Shown: piece after piece, positions 26,582-35,343 of the stretch | Numbering within the stretch: the stretch's first letter is position 1 | Layout: each line of letters opens with the position of its first letter | Assembly (NCBI RefSeq): GCF_015529805.1 | Contig: NZ_CP064654.1 | Span: 1,736,001 to 1,800,000 of the forward strand | From: Qipengyuania soli | GTDB taxonomy: Bacteria > Pseudomonadota > Alphaproteobacteria > Sphingomonadales > Sphingomonadaceae | Direction of reading: 5' to 3' | DNA: 64,000 bases | Position numbers and translations under genes: made by a program | The notes under the pieces: generated by a model | What the model was told of the DNA's origin: nothing | Database searches by the model: none | The model's input: the letters and a program-made list of their open reading frames with translations, nothing else

Positions 26582-27058
26582 ATGACCTCGCGGCTTCCCC
26601 CGGTATACGAGCATCACCGGCTCGTGCCCCAGCGCAGCTTCGCCGAACTTGAAGTCGGCGAACGCTTTCCCCTGCCCTCACGGACGCTGGGTGACGGCAA
26701 CTTTGCCGCGTTCCAGGCGCTGAGCCTCGACAATCACCCGATCCATTACGACGCCGAGTACTGCCGTGCTCTCGGGCATCCCGGCCCGCTGGCGCATGGA
26801 TTGCAGGTGCTCTGCTTTACGGTCGCGGGTGCCGGGACCTTTCCCTACACGGTCGGCGAGAACCTCGTCGGCATGGTCGAGGTACGCGCGCGTATCCTCA
26901 AGAGCGCCTATCCCGGAGACACGCTCTACCCCTGCCTGACGATCGCCGAACTCAAGCCGCAACGCACGACCGGCGTCGTCACCATGAGTGCGACGGTCGA
27001 CAACCAGCGGGGCGAACGCGTGCTCGAAGGCGAGCACGTCTACCTGATGAAGCTCTAG
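26582..27058 (+). CDS. MaoC-like hydratase/dehydratase
   Basis: 158 residues, hot-dog fold of the MaoC family (R-specific enoyl-CoA hydratase relatives). The conserved region reads NFAAFQALSLDNHPIHYDAEYC then GPLAHGLQV; the Asp and His of DNHPIHYD are the catalytic pair seen in hydratase 2 enzymes. The start at 26582 is preferred because upstream sequence is typA trailer. The stop overlaps that of the convergent SDR gene by 4 bases. Substrate unknown. Confidence 0.85.
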   Translation: MTSRLPPVYEHHRLVPQRSFAELEVGERFPLPSRTLGDGNFAAFQALSLDNHPIHYDAEYCRALGHPGPLAHGLQVLCFTVAGAGTFPYTVGENLVGMVEVRARILKSAYPGDTLYPCLTIAELKPQRTTGVVTMSATVDNQRGERVLEGEHVYLMKL

Positions 27059-27831
27059 CCGAAGAAGTTCGGCTGGCCGTTCGAAGCGGTGATACCGCCG
27101 TCGACCGGCAGGTTCACGCCGTTGACGAACACCGCATCATCGCTGGCGAGGAACAGGACCGGACCGGCAATCTCGTCCGGCTCGGCTGCGCGACCAAGCG
27201 GCATGCGGTTGCACAGCATCTTCATCGCGCCTTCGTTCTCGGTCACGCCGGTGGTCATGTCCGAACGGGTCATCGAGGGACAGATGGCATTGGCGCGCAC
27301 GCCCTGGCTGCCGAACTCCAGCGCCATCGCCCGGGTGAGGTTGCACACCCCGCCCTTCGACGCGTTGTAGACACCCAGGCCCCAGTCACCGCCGAGGCCT
27401 GAAACGCTCGAGATGTTGATGATGTTGCCTTTCGCCGCGAGCAGGTGCGGGAACGCCTCGCGTGTCAGGTAGAGGATGCCCTTCAGGTTGATGTCGATGA
27501 TGGTGTCGATGAACTCGTCCGACGCGTCCGACAGCCGTCCTGCGCGCCCCACCCCGGCATTGTTCACTAGCACATCGATGCCGCCGAAGGCCGCGACGGT
27601 CTTCTCGACCATCTCCTTCGCAAAGGCGGAGGAGGACACGTCGCCTGCCACGACGAGCACCCGATCGCCGCCAAGCGATGCCGCGACCTTCTCGCAGTCC
27701 TCCGCCTTGCGCGAGTTGAGGACGACATTCGCTCCCTCCGCATGGAACCGGCGCGCAATCGCCTCGCCAATACCCATGGAGGATCCGGTGACGATCACGG
27801 TTTTGCCGGTGAAACGGGCGGGCTGGGTCAT
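27055..27831 (-). CDS. SDR family oxidoreductase
   Basis: 258 residues, classical SDR. TGSSMGIG is the cofactor motif at about residues 14-21, followed by NNAG in LVNNAGVGRAGR. The catalytic Ser is in NISSVSG, with Tyr and Lys in the following YNASK. NSRKAEDCE after beta-2 hints at NADP binding (Arg-Lys). Sequence style resembles 3-oxoacyl-ACP reductase or glucose dehydrogenase-like SDRs, but the substrate cannot be told. Start 27831 has an AGGAG site; an extension to 27933 was rejected because it lacks coding character and a ribosome site. Confidence 0.87.
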   Translation of the reverse strand: MTQPARFTGKTVIVTGSSMGIGEAIARRFHAEGANVVLNSRKAEDCEKVAASLGGDRVLVVAGDVSSSAFAKEMVEKTVAAFGGIDVLVNNAGVGRAGRLSDASDEFIDTIIDINLKGILYLTREAFPHLLAAKGNIINISSVSGLGGDWGLGVYNASKGGVCNLTRAMALEFGSQGVRANAICPSMTRSDMTTGVTENEGAMKMLCNRMPLGRAAEPDEIAGPVLFLASDDAVFVNGVNLPVDGGITASNGQPNFFG

Positions 27832-27962
27832 GGCATCGGCTCCTCTCGATTGTGGTTGGAGCCTTGCTACCCTCCTGCCGGCCCTGCGCCAAGCAGCAAG
27901 GCTTGCGGTCAATTCGGTGCTGGCTGTGGCCAATGGCCCGCCGCCCTGTTAGCCGTGCGCGC

Positions 27963-29441
27963 ATGCAGACAGGAACAATCATAAGCCTCGCACTCTATTT
28001 CATCCTCATGCTCGCGATCGGACTGTGGGCGTGGAAACGTTCGACCGATACGAGCGAGGGGTATCTCCTTGCCGGACGGGGTCTTTCCCCCGCAGTTGCG
28101 GCGCTTTCGGCCGGTGCGTCGGACATGAGCGGATGGCTTCTGCTGGGCCTGCCCGGCGCGCTCTATGTCAGCGGCCTTGTCGAGGCCTGGATCGGCATCG
28201 GCCTGTTCTTCGGCGCGCTGGTCAACTGGATAGTGGTCGCCCCGCGCCTGCGGCAGCAGACCGAGGAACTTGGCAATGCGCTGACCATTCCCGAATTCCT
28301 CGCCAACAGGTTCCCGGACAAGGCGGTCGCCTTGCGGCTTGTATCGGCGCTCATCGTGGTGGTCTTTTTCTCGGTCTATACTGCCGCCGGCCTCGTCGGC
28401 GGGGGCAAACTGTTCGAGACCAGCTTCGCAGGGTTGTTCGGCAACACAGGCATGAGCGACTACATGCTCGGCATCTGGGTAACGGCGCTGGTCGTGCTCG
28501 CCTACACCATGGTTGGCGGTTTCCTAGCGGTCAGCCTGACCGATTTCGTGCAGGGCCTGATCATGGTCACCGCGCTTGTAATCATGCCGCTGGTCATCAT
28601 GTTCGGACCCGGAGGCAGCGCGGGCGGATCGCTTCAGCAAGTGGATGTCCCGGGCTTCCTCAGCCTGACGCAGGGGCTGACTGTCCTAGGTTTCATCAGC
28701 GCTGTGACATGGGGCCTTGGCTATTTCGGCCAGCCGCACATCATCGTGCGCTTCATGGCGGTGCGCAGCGTCGAGGACATGCCGACCGCACGCAATATCG
28801 GCATGGCATGGATGGGCGTCGCGCTTATCGGAGCGATCGGCATCGGACTGGCCGGACGGGCCTATGTCGACCGGAACGGCCTGGTGGTCGACGACCCGGA
28901 GACGATCTTCATCGTGCTCGCCAATCTACTGTTCCACCCGCTGGTGACCGGTTTCCTGCTGGCGGCCCTTCTCGCGGCCATCATGTCGACGATCAGCTCG
29001 CAGCTGCTCGTCGCCTCGAGTTCGCTGACGGAGGACTTCTACAAGCTGTTCTTCCGCAAGGACGCGGGCGAGCGCGAGAGCGTAAACGTCGGGCGGATCT
29101 GCGTTGCGCTGGTTGCGCTGGTTGCGATCCTCATTGCGCGCAACCCCGACAGCGAGGTTCTCGGGCTCGTATCGAACGCCTGGGCCGGATTCGGCGCAGC
29201 ATTCGGCCCGTTGATCGTCCTGTCGCTGACCTGGGACCGCATGACCGGATCGGGTGCCGTCGCGGGCCTTATAACCGGCGCAGTGGTAGTGGGGGCGTGG
29301 ATCGCGCTCGGCTGGAATGCCGCAATGCCCGGCTTCGATGGCGGCCTCTATGAAATCGTGCCGGGCTTCATCGCTGCATGGTTGGCAATCGTCGTGGTAA
29401 GCAAGGCAACGCAGGCGGAGGCCGTAGCACAAGGGAGCTGA
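27963..29441 (+). CDS. putP: Sodium/proline symporter PutP
   Basis: 492 residues, sodium:solute symporter family with about 13 transmembrane helices. The N-terminal ALYFILMLAIGLWAWKR is followed by the PutP blocks YLLAGRGLSPAVAALSAGAS, DMSGWLLLGLPGALY and WGLGYFGQPHIIVRFMA. Proline import fits the catabolic theme of the AST operon in the window, although no putA is near. Start 27963 gives the standard N-terminus. The VOC gene follows after 3 bases, so they share a transcript. Confidence 0.92.
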   Translation: MQTGTIISLALYFILMLAIGLWAWKRSTDTSEGYLLAGRGLSPAVAALSAGASDMSGWLLLGLPGALYVSGLVEAWIGIGLFFGALVNWIVVAPRLRQQTEELGNALTIPEFLANRFPDKAVALRLVSALIVVVFFSVYTAAGLVGGGKLFETSFAGLFGNTGMSDYMLGIWVTALVVLAYTMVGGFLAVSLTDFVQGLIMVTALVIMPLVIMFGPGGSAGGSLQQVDVPGFLSLTQGLTVLGFISAVTWGLGYFGQPHIIVRFMAVRSVEDMPTARNIGMAWMGVALIGAIGIGLAGRAYVDRNGLVVDDPETIFIVLANLLFHPLVTGFLLAALLAAIMSTISSQLLVASSSLTEDFYKLFFRKDAGERESVNVGRICVALVALVAILIARNPDSEVLGLVSNAWAGFGAAFGPLIVLSLTWDRMTGSGAVAGLITGAVVVGAWIALGWNAAMPGFDGGLYEIVPGFIAAWLAIVVVSKATQAEAVAQGS

Positions 29442-29444
29442 GAC

Positions 29445-29813
29445 ATGGCCAAGATCACAGGCCTCGGCGGCGTATTCTACGTCGTGAAGGATCCCGAGGC
29501 GACACGCGCATGGTATCGTGACACGCTGGGGGTGGATGGCGACTACGGCCCGCAACTCAACTGGTCGGAAGAGACCAAGGACCAGCCTTACTCGCTGATC
29601 AGCCACTTCAAGGACGACGAGTACATCAAGCCCGGCAAGGGTGGCTTCATGATCAACCTGCGCGTCGATGATCTCGACGTGTTCGTGGCACAACTCAGGG
29701 AAAAGGGTGTCGACGTGCTCGACAGTGTCGACGAGGGGTACGGCAAGTTTGCCTGGCTGCTCGACCCCGATGGCGTGAAGATCGAATTGTGGGAGCAGGT
29801 CGAGGCTCCGTGA
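29445..29813 (+). CDS. VOC family protein (glyoxalase/bleomycin-resistance fold)
   Basis: 122 residues with one complete pair of VOC beta-alpha-beta-beta-beta modules: GGVFYVVKDPEATRAWYRDTLG and DLDVFVAQLREKGVDVLD, closing with FAWLLDPDGVKIELWEQ. The Glu of KIELWE is the usual metal ligand position. A His at the N-terminal metal site is not evident (FYVVKD), so metal use is uncertain. Substrate unknown. It lies 3 bases after putP with a GGGAG site. Confidence 0.85.
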   Translation: MAKITGLGGVFYVVKDPEATRAWYRDTLGVDGDYGPQLNWSEETKDQPYSLISHFKDDEYIKPGKGGFMINLRVDDLDVFVAQLREKGVDVLDSVDEGYGKFAWLLDPDGVKIELWEQVEAP

Positions 29814-29874
29814 CACCATGGCCACGATGCGCGTGTTAGCGCCTTGTTAACCATGTTTGGCGATAGTCTCCCTC

Positions 29875-30543
29875 ATGCGACTGCATCCCGCCCTGCTCTC
29901 TCCTCTCCTCCTCGCGGTGGCGGGATGCGGCGCTGTTCCTGACAGCAGGGCTCCCAAGCGCGTCAGCACCGAAGCTGGCATGCCGACGATTTCCCAGATG
30001 CGGCCGGAGGCGGTCCAGTGCCAAACCGAACTGGGCAGGACAGGATCCAACTTCGCCCCGCTGCCGGACAAGTATTACGGAGCCGGCTGTTCAGCCCTGA
30101 ACGCCGTGAAGCTCGATGGAATCGGCGGGGACAATGGCCAGTTCATGGTCACCAACCTCGGCCCTCTCGCATGTCCCGCCGCCAATACGCTGGCAAGCTG
30201 GGCGCGCTTCGGGGTCGATCGCGCCGCTCGCCAGATCATGGGCAGCCCCCTCAGGCGCCTTGAGACCATGGGCAGCTATTCCTGCCGCAATGTCGCCGGC
30301 ACCGGGCGCCTGTCGGCCCACGCGCGTGCAGAGGCTGTCGATGTCTCGGCTTTCGTGCTGGCCGACGGTCGGCGCATTTCAGTCAAGGACGGCTGGTCGG
30401 CCTCGCCAAAGGAACGCGAATTCCTGCGTACCGTCCACCAGAGCGCCTGCAAGCGCTTCGGCACCGTGCTCGGCCCCGATTACAACGCGGCGCACCACGA
30501 TCACCTGCACCTCGAATTCGGTGGCAATTCTTACTGCCGTTGA
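29875..30543 (+). CDS. Extensin-like C-terminal domain lipoprotein
   Basis: 222 residues, signal peptide with lipobox AVAG-C near residue 20. The remainder is the bacterial extensin-like domain: an N-terminal Cys pair, NGQFMVTNLGPLACPAAN, GSYSCRNVAGTGRLSAHARA-type segment, DVSAFVLADGRRISV, and HHDHLHLEF near the end. The arrangement of His and Asp residues (AHARAEAVDVSAF, HHDHLH) resembles D-Ala-D-Ala carboxypeptidase-like (VanY/LAS) metal sites, so a peptidoglycan-related role is plausible but unproven. The ATG at 29875 was chosen over a TTG at 29857. It is convergent with the LuxR regulator. Confidence 0.85.
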   Translation: MRLHPALLSPLLLAVAGCGAVPDSRAPKRVSTEAGMPTISQMRPEAVQCQTELGRTGSNFAPLPDKYYGAGCSALNAVKLDGIGGDNGQFMVTNLGPLACPAANTLASWARFGVDRAARQIMGSPLRRLETMGSYSCRNVAGTGRLSAHARAEAVDVSAFVLADGRRISVKDGWSASPKEREFLRTVHQSACKRFGTVLGPDYNAAHHDHLHLEFGGNSYCR

Positions 30544-30567
30544 GCGAACCGAAGGGCTGTTGCCGCC

Positions 30568-31203
30568 CTATCCCGCGACGATCCTGGCGCCGCCTTCCAG
30601 ATGGGCTTCCATCCGCAGGCGGACAGCCTGGCTGGGATGTTCGGCCCCCAATTTCGTCATCATGTTGGCGCGGTGGATTTCCACTGTGCGCGGGCTGATC
30701 GACAACTCCCGCGCAATCATCTTGTTGCTGCACCCTTCGGCCAGCCAGTCGAGGACCTCGCGTTCGCGCGGGGAGAGGGCGGCAATGCGGTTGCGCGCCT
30801 CGACCATCTTGCGACGGGCCTCGGCATAGGCGTCGGCTTCGCCGCCAATGCGGGCAATGGCATCGCCCAGTCGTTCTTCACGCAATGGCAGGCTGAGATA
30901 GTCGAGTGCTCCTGCCTTTATGGCCTCAACCACCCGGCCCGGCCGGGGTTCGAACGAGGTTCCGACAACCGGCAGCCATTTCCCATCGACCGCCAGTGCC
31001 CGCAGCACACGCGCAACGCCCCCACGATCCGGATCGTCGTAGGCAAGCACGACTCCGCGAACCGGATTGTAGGAGAGAAGCTCCGAAGTGTCGGCGTAGA
31101 CTTCGCAATGGTAACCAAGGTCGAAACCGAGATGGGCCTGTTCGGCCCGGGAACGACTTGATCCACCGACGATATGAAGATTTTGTCGTGTTTCCATGGA
31201 CAT
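30568..31203 (-). CDS. LuxR/FixJ-type transcription regulator with degenerate receiver domain
   Basis: 211 residues. The C-terminal LuxR helix-turn-helix is clear: LSPREREVLDWLAEGCSNKMIA, ELSISPRTVEIHRANMMTKLGA. The N-terminal 125 residues have receiver-like length and strand pattern, but the key residues are missing. The acidic pair after beta-1 is replaced by GGSSRSR. The usual phospho-Asp position in VVLAYDDPD is shifted. The conserved Lys of the LxKP turn is Leu (LSLPL), though VVGTS keeps the Thr. It probably does not use normal phosphotransfer. It lies 123 bases downstream of the Anbu gene on the same strand. Start 31203 or 31197. Confidence 0.85.
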   Translation of the reverse strand: MSMETRQNLHIVGGSSRSRAEQAHLGFDLGYHCEVYADTSELLSYNPVRGVVLAYDDPDRGGVARVLRALAVDGKWLPVVGTSFEPRPGRVVEAIKAGALDYLSLPLREERLGDAIARIGGEADAYAEARRKMVEARNRIAALSPREREVLDWLAEGCSNKMIARELSISPRTVEIHRANMMTKLGAEHPSQAVRLRMEAHLEGGARIVAG

Positions 31204-31326
31204 AGGCTTGCCGCAATACGCAAATTTGCCAAATCCGGATCACTACCTATTCGGATGTTTACTTCGTTCTACTGCCCGTAGACTTGGGTATTCGCGCCGG
31301 TTTTCAAGTCATCCAATTTGGACCTA

Positions 31327-32076
31327 TTAATCGTCCCCGCGATAGAAACTGTAATCCGGCAGGGAATGGAAGGCGTTCTTGAGTGCATCGCCCCAGCTTG
31401 AAGAGATGGCCTGGAAATAGGGATCGTCGTGATTCACGCGATGCTGGTGTGACGGTTCGTAGCTGTCGCGCTCGATCACCTGCAGGTCGAGCGGAAGTCC
31501 GACCGAAAGGTTCGCCTTGAGCGTCGAATCGAAACTGACCATGAGCAGCTTCACCCCGTCTTCGAGGCTCATCTGCCTGTCGTAGCCACGTATGATGATC
31601 GGGCGCCCGTATTTGGTTTCGCCAATCTGGAAAAACGGCGTGTCGTGGCTGGCCTCGATGAAGTTGCCCTCGGGATAGACCATGAACAGGCGGGGCTCCA
31701 TGCCGGCGATCTGGCCGGCGACGATGATGGAAGCTGTGAACTTGCCCTGCCCGCGCGCACCATTGGCATCCTGCCGGTCGCCGATGACCCTGCGCAGGAG
31801 TCGTCCGATCTCGGTCGCGACCTGGAACATGGTCGGACTGCCCAGAATGACGTTGTCGCGCTCCCCGGGCTCCTTGCTGCGTTCTTCCAGCAGACTGATC
31901 ACCGCCTGGGTCGAAGCGAGGTTTCCGGCGGTCATCACGGTGATGATCCTTTCGCCCGGAACGGTCCAGGTGAACATCTTGCGGAACACGGAAATGTTGT
32001 CGACGCCCGAATTGGTGCGCGTGTCGCTCATCAGGACGAGGCCCTTGTCGAGCACCATTCCAACACAATAGGTCAT
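31327..32076 (-). CDS. Anbu, proteasome-like peptidase
   Basis: 249 residues of the Ntn-hydrolase (proteasome beta) fold, Anbu branch. Thr2 would become the N-terminal nucleophile after Met removal; D18 in MSDTRTNSG and K33 in VFRKMF occupy the places of the proteasome Asp17 and Lys33. VMTAGNLASTQAVI, SIIVAGQIAG and RLFMVYPEGNFIEA follow the beta-subunit pattern. Anbu assembles into large self-compartmentalised or open-ring particles; proteolytic activity has been hard to show. It ends a four-gene run ATP-grasp, alpha-E, transglutaminase, Anbu, with only 19 bases to the transglutaminase gene. Confidence 0.92.
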   Translation of the reverse strand: MTYCVGMVLDKGLVLMSDTRTNSGVDNISVFRKMFTWTVPGERIITVMTAGNLASTQAVISLLEERSKEPGERDNVILGSPTMFQVATEIGRLLRRVIGDRQDANGARGQGKFTASIIVAGQIAGMEPRLFMVYPEGNFIEASHDTPFFQIGETKYGRPIIIRGYDRQMSLEDGVKLLMVSFDSTLKANLSVGLPLDLQVIERDSYEPSHQHRVNHDDPYFQAISSSWGDALKNAFHSLPDYSFYRGDD

Positions 32077-32095
32077 TGATCCGAATCTCCGGCAG

Positions 32096-32911
32096 CTATT
32101 GCTGCACTTGCTGCTGTTCGACCGCGACGTCCACCTCCAGCACGGCAGAAGCCCCGCCGAAGCTGATGCCGGTCACCGGCGCGGCATCGCGATAATCGCG
32201 TCCGGTCGCGACGCGCACGTATCGGGCATCAGGACTGATGCCATTCGAAATGTCGAAGCCGACCCAGCCGAGACCTTCGACATAGGCTTCCGCCCAGGCG
32301 TGTCCGGCCTCCTGCTCGATGCGGTCGTTCATCATCAGGTATCCACTGACGTAGCGCGCCGGCACATCGAGCGCGCGGGCGATGCCGATGAAGATATGCG
32401 CATGGTCCTGGCAGACCCCGCTGCCCTGCGCGAAAGCCTCTTCAGCCGTCGTGCGTGAATGGGTTGTCCCGGTCTTGTATTCGACCTGTTCGAGGATGCG
32501 CGAGGACAGGCGATGGAGCATGTCCAGCCGGTCGGTCCCCCCGTCGGTGAGCTGTTTCATGAGCTTGCGCATCCCGCCGCCCGGCTTCGTGCGCGCGGTC
32601 TGCGACTGGAAGCTCCACAGGGGGAGGTGGCCCGCATGGCGACCGATAACCCCGGCCTGGTCGCTGGTTTCAACCACGCCGCGGCACGTCACGGTTACTT
32701 CCTGCGCGCCGCTCTCCACCCCGATCAGGGTGACGGTGTTGTGGTGCTGGTCCTCGAATGTCAGTTCGGGATGGGCATTCAGGTACTCCATGTCCCATTC
32801 GATGATCCTCTGCCCCTGCGTCTCCTTCGGCGTTAGCCGCAGCCGCTGCAGGGCGTGCACGACAGGAGCGTGGAAGCGGTAGCGGGTGGTATGGCGGATC
32901 GAGAGGCGCAT
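32096..32911 (-). CDS. Transglutaminase-like cysteine protease, Anbu cluster
   Basis: 271 residues: an N-terminal bacterial transglutaminase beta domain (RLSIRHTTRYRFHAPVVHALQ) and a C-terminal transglutaminase core. The catalytic triad is C167 (GSGVCQDHAH), H204 (AGHAWAEAY) and D220 (WVGFDISNG). Bacterial members are usually proteases or amidases rather than cross-linking enzymes. No signal peptide, so cytoplasmic, as expected for an Anbu partner. The start ATG overlaps the alpha-E stop by one base. Confidence 0.92.
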   Translation of the reverse strand: MRLSIRHTTRYRFHAPVVHALQRLRLTPKETQGQRIIEWDMEYLNAHPELTFEDQHHNTVTLIGVESGAQEVTVTCRGVVETSDQAGVIGRHAGHLPLWSFQSQTARTKPGGGMRKLMKQLTDGGTDRLDMLHRLSSRILEQVEYKTGTTHSRTTAEEAFAQGSGVCQDHAHIFIGIARALDVPARYVSGYLMMNDRIEQEAGHAWAEAYVEGLGWVGFDISNGISPDARYVRVATGRDYRDAAPVTGISFGGASAVLEVDVAVEQQQVQQ

Positions 32912-33855
32912 CAGGAGAGGAACCGGTAATCGTCGGCGATCGCATTCGCGATGGCGGAGTTGGTCGATACGAACTCGACGAGGAATTCGTGGAGCCCCTG
33001 GTCGAACACCTCTTCGATGGTCAGACCGGTCAGGTGCGTGTCGGAATCACGCATCAGGGCGTTGCTCTGCCCTTCATGGCCGTGCAGCCGTGCGAGCGCC
33101 GTCAAGGTCTCGCGCAAGGCAGAGTGACAGAAGGCAAGGCTGCGCGGAAAACGATCGTCGAGGATCAGGAATTCGCAGATCCCGCGTGCGTCGATCTGGC
33201 CGGCATTGAGCCAGCGAAACGCGCGGTCGCCCGAAACCGAGCGCAGCACCTGGTCCCACTGGCCGGTGTCGAGGCTCGACCCGACATAGGATAGCGACGG
33301 CAGCAGCAGGTAGTACTTGATGTCGAGGATGCGGGCGATGCTGTCCGCTCTTTCGAGGAAGGTCCCGGCGCGGGCAAAGTGATAGCCCTCGTCGCGCAGC
33401 ATCGAACCGGCCATGGCGCCATGGGCCAGCGTACCGGCGCGGCGGATCGTCGCGACGATGTCGAGCACGCGGTTCTCGCCAACCGGGCGGGCAAGCTGGT
33501 CCTTCATCACCAGCCAGTTCTCGTTGATCGCCTCCCACAATTCGCCGCTGATGGCATTGCGGGCAAGCCGCGCATTCTGGCGGACCAGCCCGAACATGGC
33601 GAGGATCGAGGACGGATTGTCCTTGTCGCGCAGGATGTGGTTCCATGCCTGCATCCCCGTATAGGTACCGTGCTTCGCCTCGTAGCTGGCGCGCTGGCCG
33701 GATGTGGCGATGACCGACCGCCACTCCTCTTCCGCCGTGACGAGATCGCGGGTCAATGCCATGCGCAGGCCCGCATCGAGCAGGCGCGCAGTGTTCTCCG
33801 CCCGCTCGAGGTAGCGGAACATCCAGAACAGTCCGTTTGCGGTCCTGCCGAGCAT
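32911..33855 (-). CDS. Alpha-E domain protein
   Basis: 314 residues, predicted all-helical alpha-E family. The N-terminal LGRTANGLFWMFRYLERAEN block is the family hallmark, with conserved Arg and Glu residues along the chain (HFARAGTFLERADSIARILD). Function unknown; the family nearly always accompanies circularly permuted ATP-grasp enzymes and is thought to act with them in peptide-bond formation. One base separates it from the upstream ATP-grasp stop. Confidence 0.9.
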   Translation of the reverse strand: MLGRTANGLFWMFRYLERAENTARLLDAGLRMALTRDLVTAEEEWRSVIATSGQRASYEAKHGTYTGMQAWNHILRDKDNPSSILAMFGLVRQNARLARNAISGELWEAINENWLVMKDQLARPVGENRVLDIVATIRRAGTLAHGAMAGSMLRDEGYHFARAGTFLERADSIARILDIKYYLLLPSLSYVGSSLDTGQWDQVLRSVSGDRAFRWLNAGQIDARGICEFLILDDRFPRSLAFCHSALRETLTALARLHGHEGQSNALMRDSDTHLTGLTIEEVFDQGLHEFLVEFVSTNSAIANAIADDYRFLS

Positions 33856-33856
33856 A

Positions 33857-35284
33857 TCAGTCCTTCAGCACCCAGGTGTCCTTGGTGCCGCCTCCCTGGC
33901 TCGAGTTGACGACGAGCGAACCCTCTCTCAGTGCTACCCGGGTCAGGCCGCCGGGCGTGATGTCGATCTTGTCGGGCGAAACAAGGACGAAGGGCCGCAA
34001 GTCAACATGCCGTGGCGCGAGCCCCTTCTTGGTGAAGATCGGGCAGGTGGAAAGCGAAAGCGTCGGCTGTGCGATGTAGTTTTCCGGGTGCGCGACGATC
34101 TTGCGGCGAAACTCCTCGATCTCCTTCTTGCTCGAGGTAGGACCGATCAACATGCCGTAACCGCCTGATCCGTGGACTTCCTTCACCACCAGTTCGGCGA
34201 GGTTGTCGAGGACGTACTTGAGTTCGTCCGGATCGGCGCAACGGTGTGTCTCGACATTGGGCAGGAGGGGCTTCTCGCCGGTATAGAACTCGACGATTTC
34301 AGGCATGAATGAATAGATCGCCTTGTCGTCGGCGACGCCGGTGCCGGGGGCATTGGCAATGGTGATCCCGCCAGCGCGATAGACGTCCATGATGCCCGGT
34401 ACGCCCAGCACGCTGTCCTCGTTGAAAGTCAGCGGGTCGAGGAAGTCGTCGTCGACACGGCGATAGAGCACATCGACCGGCTGGTATCCCGCGGTTGTCC
34501 GCATTGCGACGCGGCCATCGACCACGCGCAGGTCGCTCCCCTCGACCAGCTCTGCGCCCATCTGGTCGGCAAGGAAGGCATGCTCGAAATAGGCGGAATT
34601 GTAGATGCCCGGCGTCAGCACGGCGACGACGGGCTTGTCCTGCGCACATTTGGGAGCGCAGGCGGCGAGGCTCTTCGCGAGGCGCCGCGGATAATCCGAA
34701 ACCGCCTCCACCGGCATGCGCATGAACAGCTCGGGGAACATCGCCATCATCGTTTCGCGGTTCTCGAGCATGTAGCTGACGCCCGATGGCGTGCGGGCAT
34801 TGTCCTCCAGCACGAAAAATTCGTCCGGACCGGTACGGACAAGGTCGATGCCGACGATATGGGTATAGACCCCGCCGGGCGGGGTGAAGCCGACCATGTT
34901 TGGCAGCCATGCGGCATTGTCGCGGAACAGCCGTTCCGGAATGCGACCCGCGCGGATGATCTCCTGCCGGTGGTAGAGATCGTGCATGAAGGCGTTCAGG
35001 GCAGAAACACGCTGCTCGATCCCGCGGGTGAGCTTGCGCCATTCGGCGGCCGTGATCACCCGGGGCACCATGTCGAAGGGGATCAGCCGTTCCTCGGCCT
35101 CGTCCTCGCCATAGACATTGAAAGTGATGCCGGTCTTGCGGAAATTGGTCTCCGCCTCGCCGTGCTTGCGCTTCAGCAGGGCGGTCTTCTGCTCGTCGAA
35201 CCAGCTGCAATAGGAGGCATAGGCTTCGCGCACGGTGCCATCGGCATTGTGCATCTCGTCGAAATTTCCCGCGCTACCGCTCAT
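33857..35284 (-). CDS. Circularly permuted type 2 ATP-grasp protein
   Basis: 475 residues. Blocks typical of the family: DMVPRVITAAEWRKLTRGIE, FLRDNA-like RLFRDNAAWLPNMVGF, VLEDNARTPSGVSYMLENR, VAVLTPGIYNSAYFEHAFLA, DVLYRRVDDDFLDP and KEVHGSGGYGMLIGP. The ATP-grasp is predicted to catalyse amide bond formation (amino acid or peptide ligation) using ATP. It heads the operon ATP-grasp, alpha-E, transglutaminase, Anbu, all within 1-19 bases of one another. Substrate unknown. Confidence 0.92.
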   Translation of the reverse strand: MSGSAGNFDEMHNADGTVREAYASYCSWFDEQKTALLKRKHGEAETNFRKTGITFNVYGEDEAEERLIPFDMVPRVITAAEWRKLTRGIEQRVSALNAFMHDLYHRQEIIRAGRIPERLFRDNAAWLPNMVGFTPPGGVYTHIVGIDLVRTGPDEFFVLEDNARTPSGVSYMLENRETMMAMFPELFMRMPVEAVSDYPRRLAKSLAACAPKCAQDKPVVAVLTPGIYNSAYFEHAFLADQMGAELVEGSDLRVVDGRVAMRTTAGYQPVDVLYRRVDDDFLDPLTFNEDSVLGVPGIMDVYRAGGITIANAPGTGVADDKAIYSFMPEIVEFYTGEKPLLPNVETHRCADPDELKYVLDNLAELVVKEVHGSGGYGMLIGPTSSKKEIEEFRRKIVAHPENYIAQPTLSLSTCPIFTKKGLAPRHVDLRPFVLVSPDKIDITPGGLTRVALREGSLVVNSSQGGGTKDTWVLKD

Positions 35285-35343
35285 TGTCCCCCGGGGATTC
35301 GACCGGAGGAGAACCCGCCGGTGACTTACAGGAACACAAGCAT

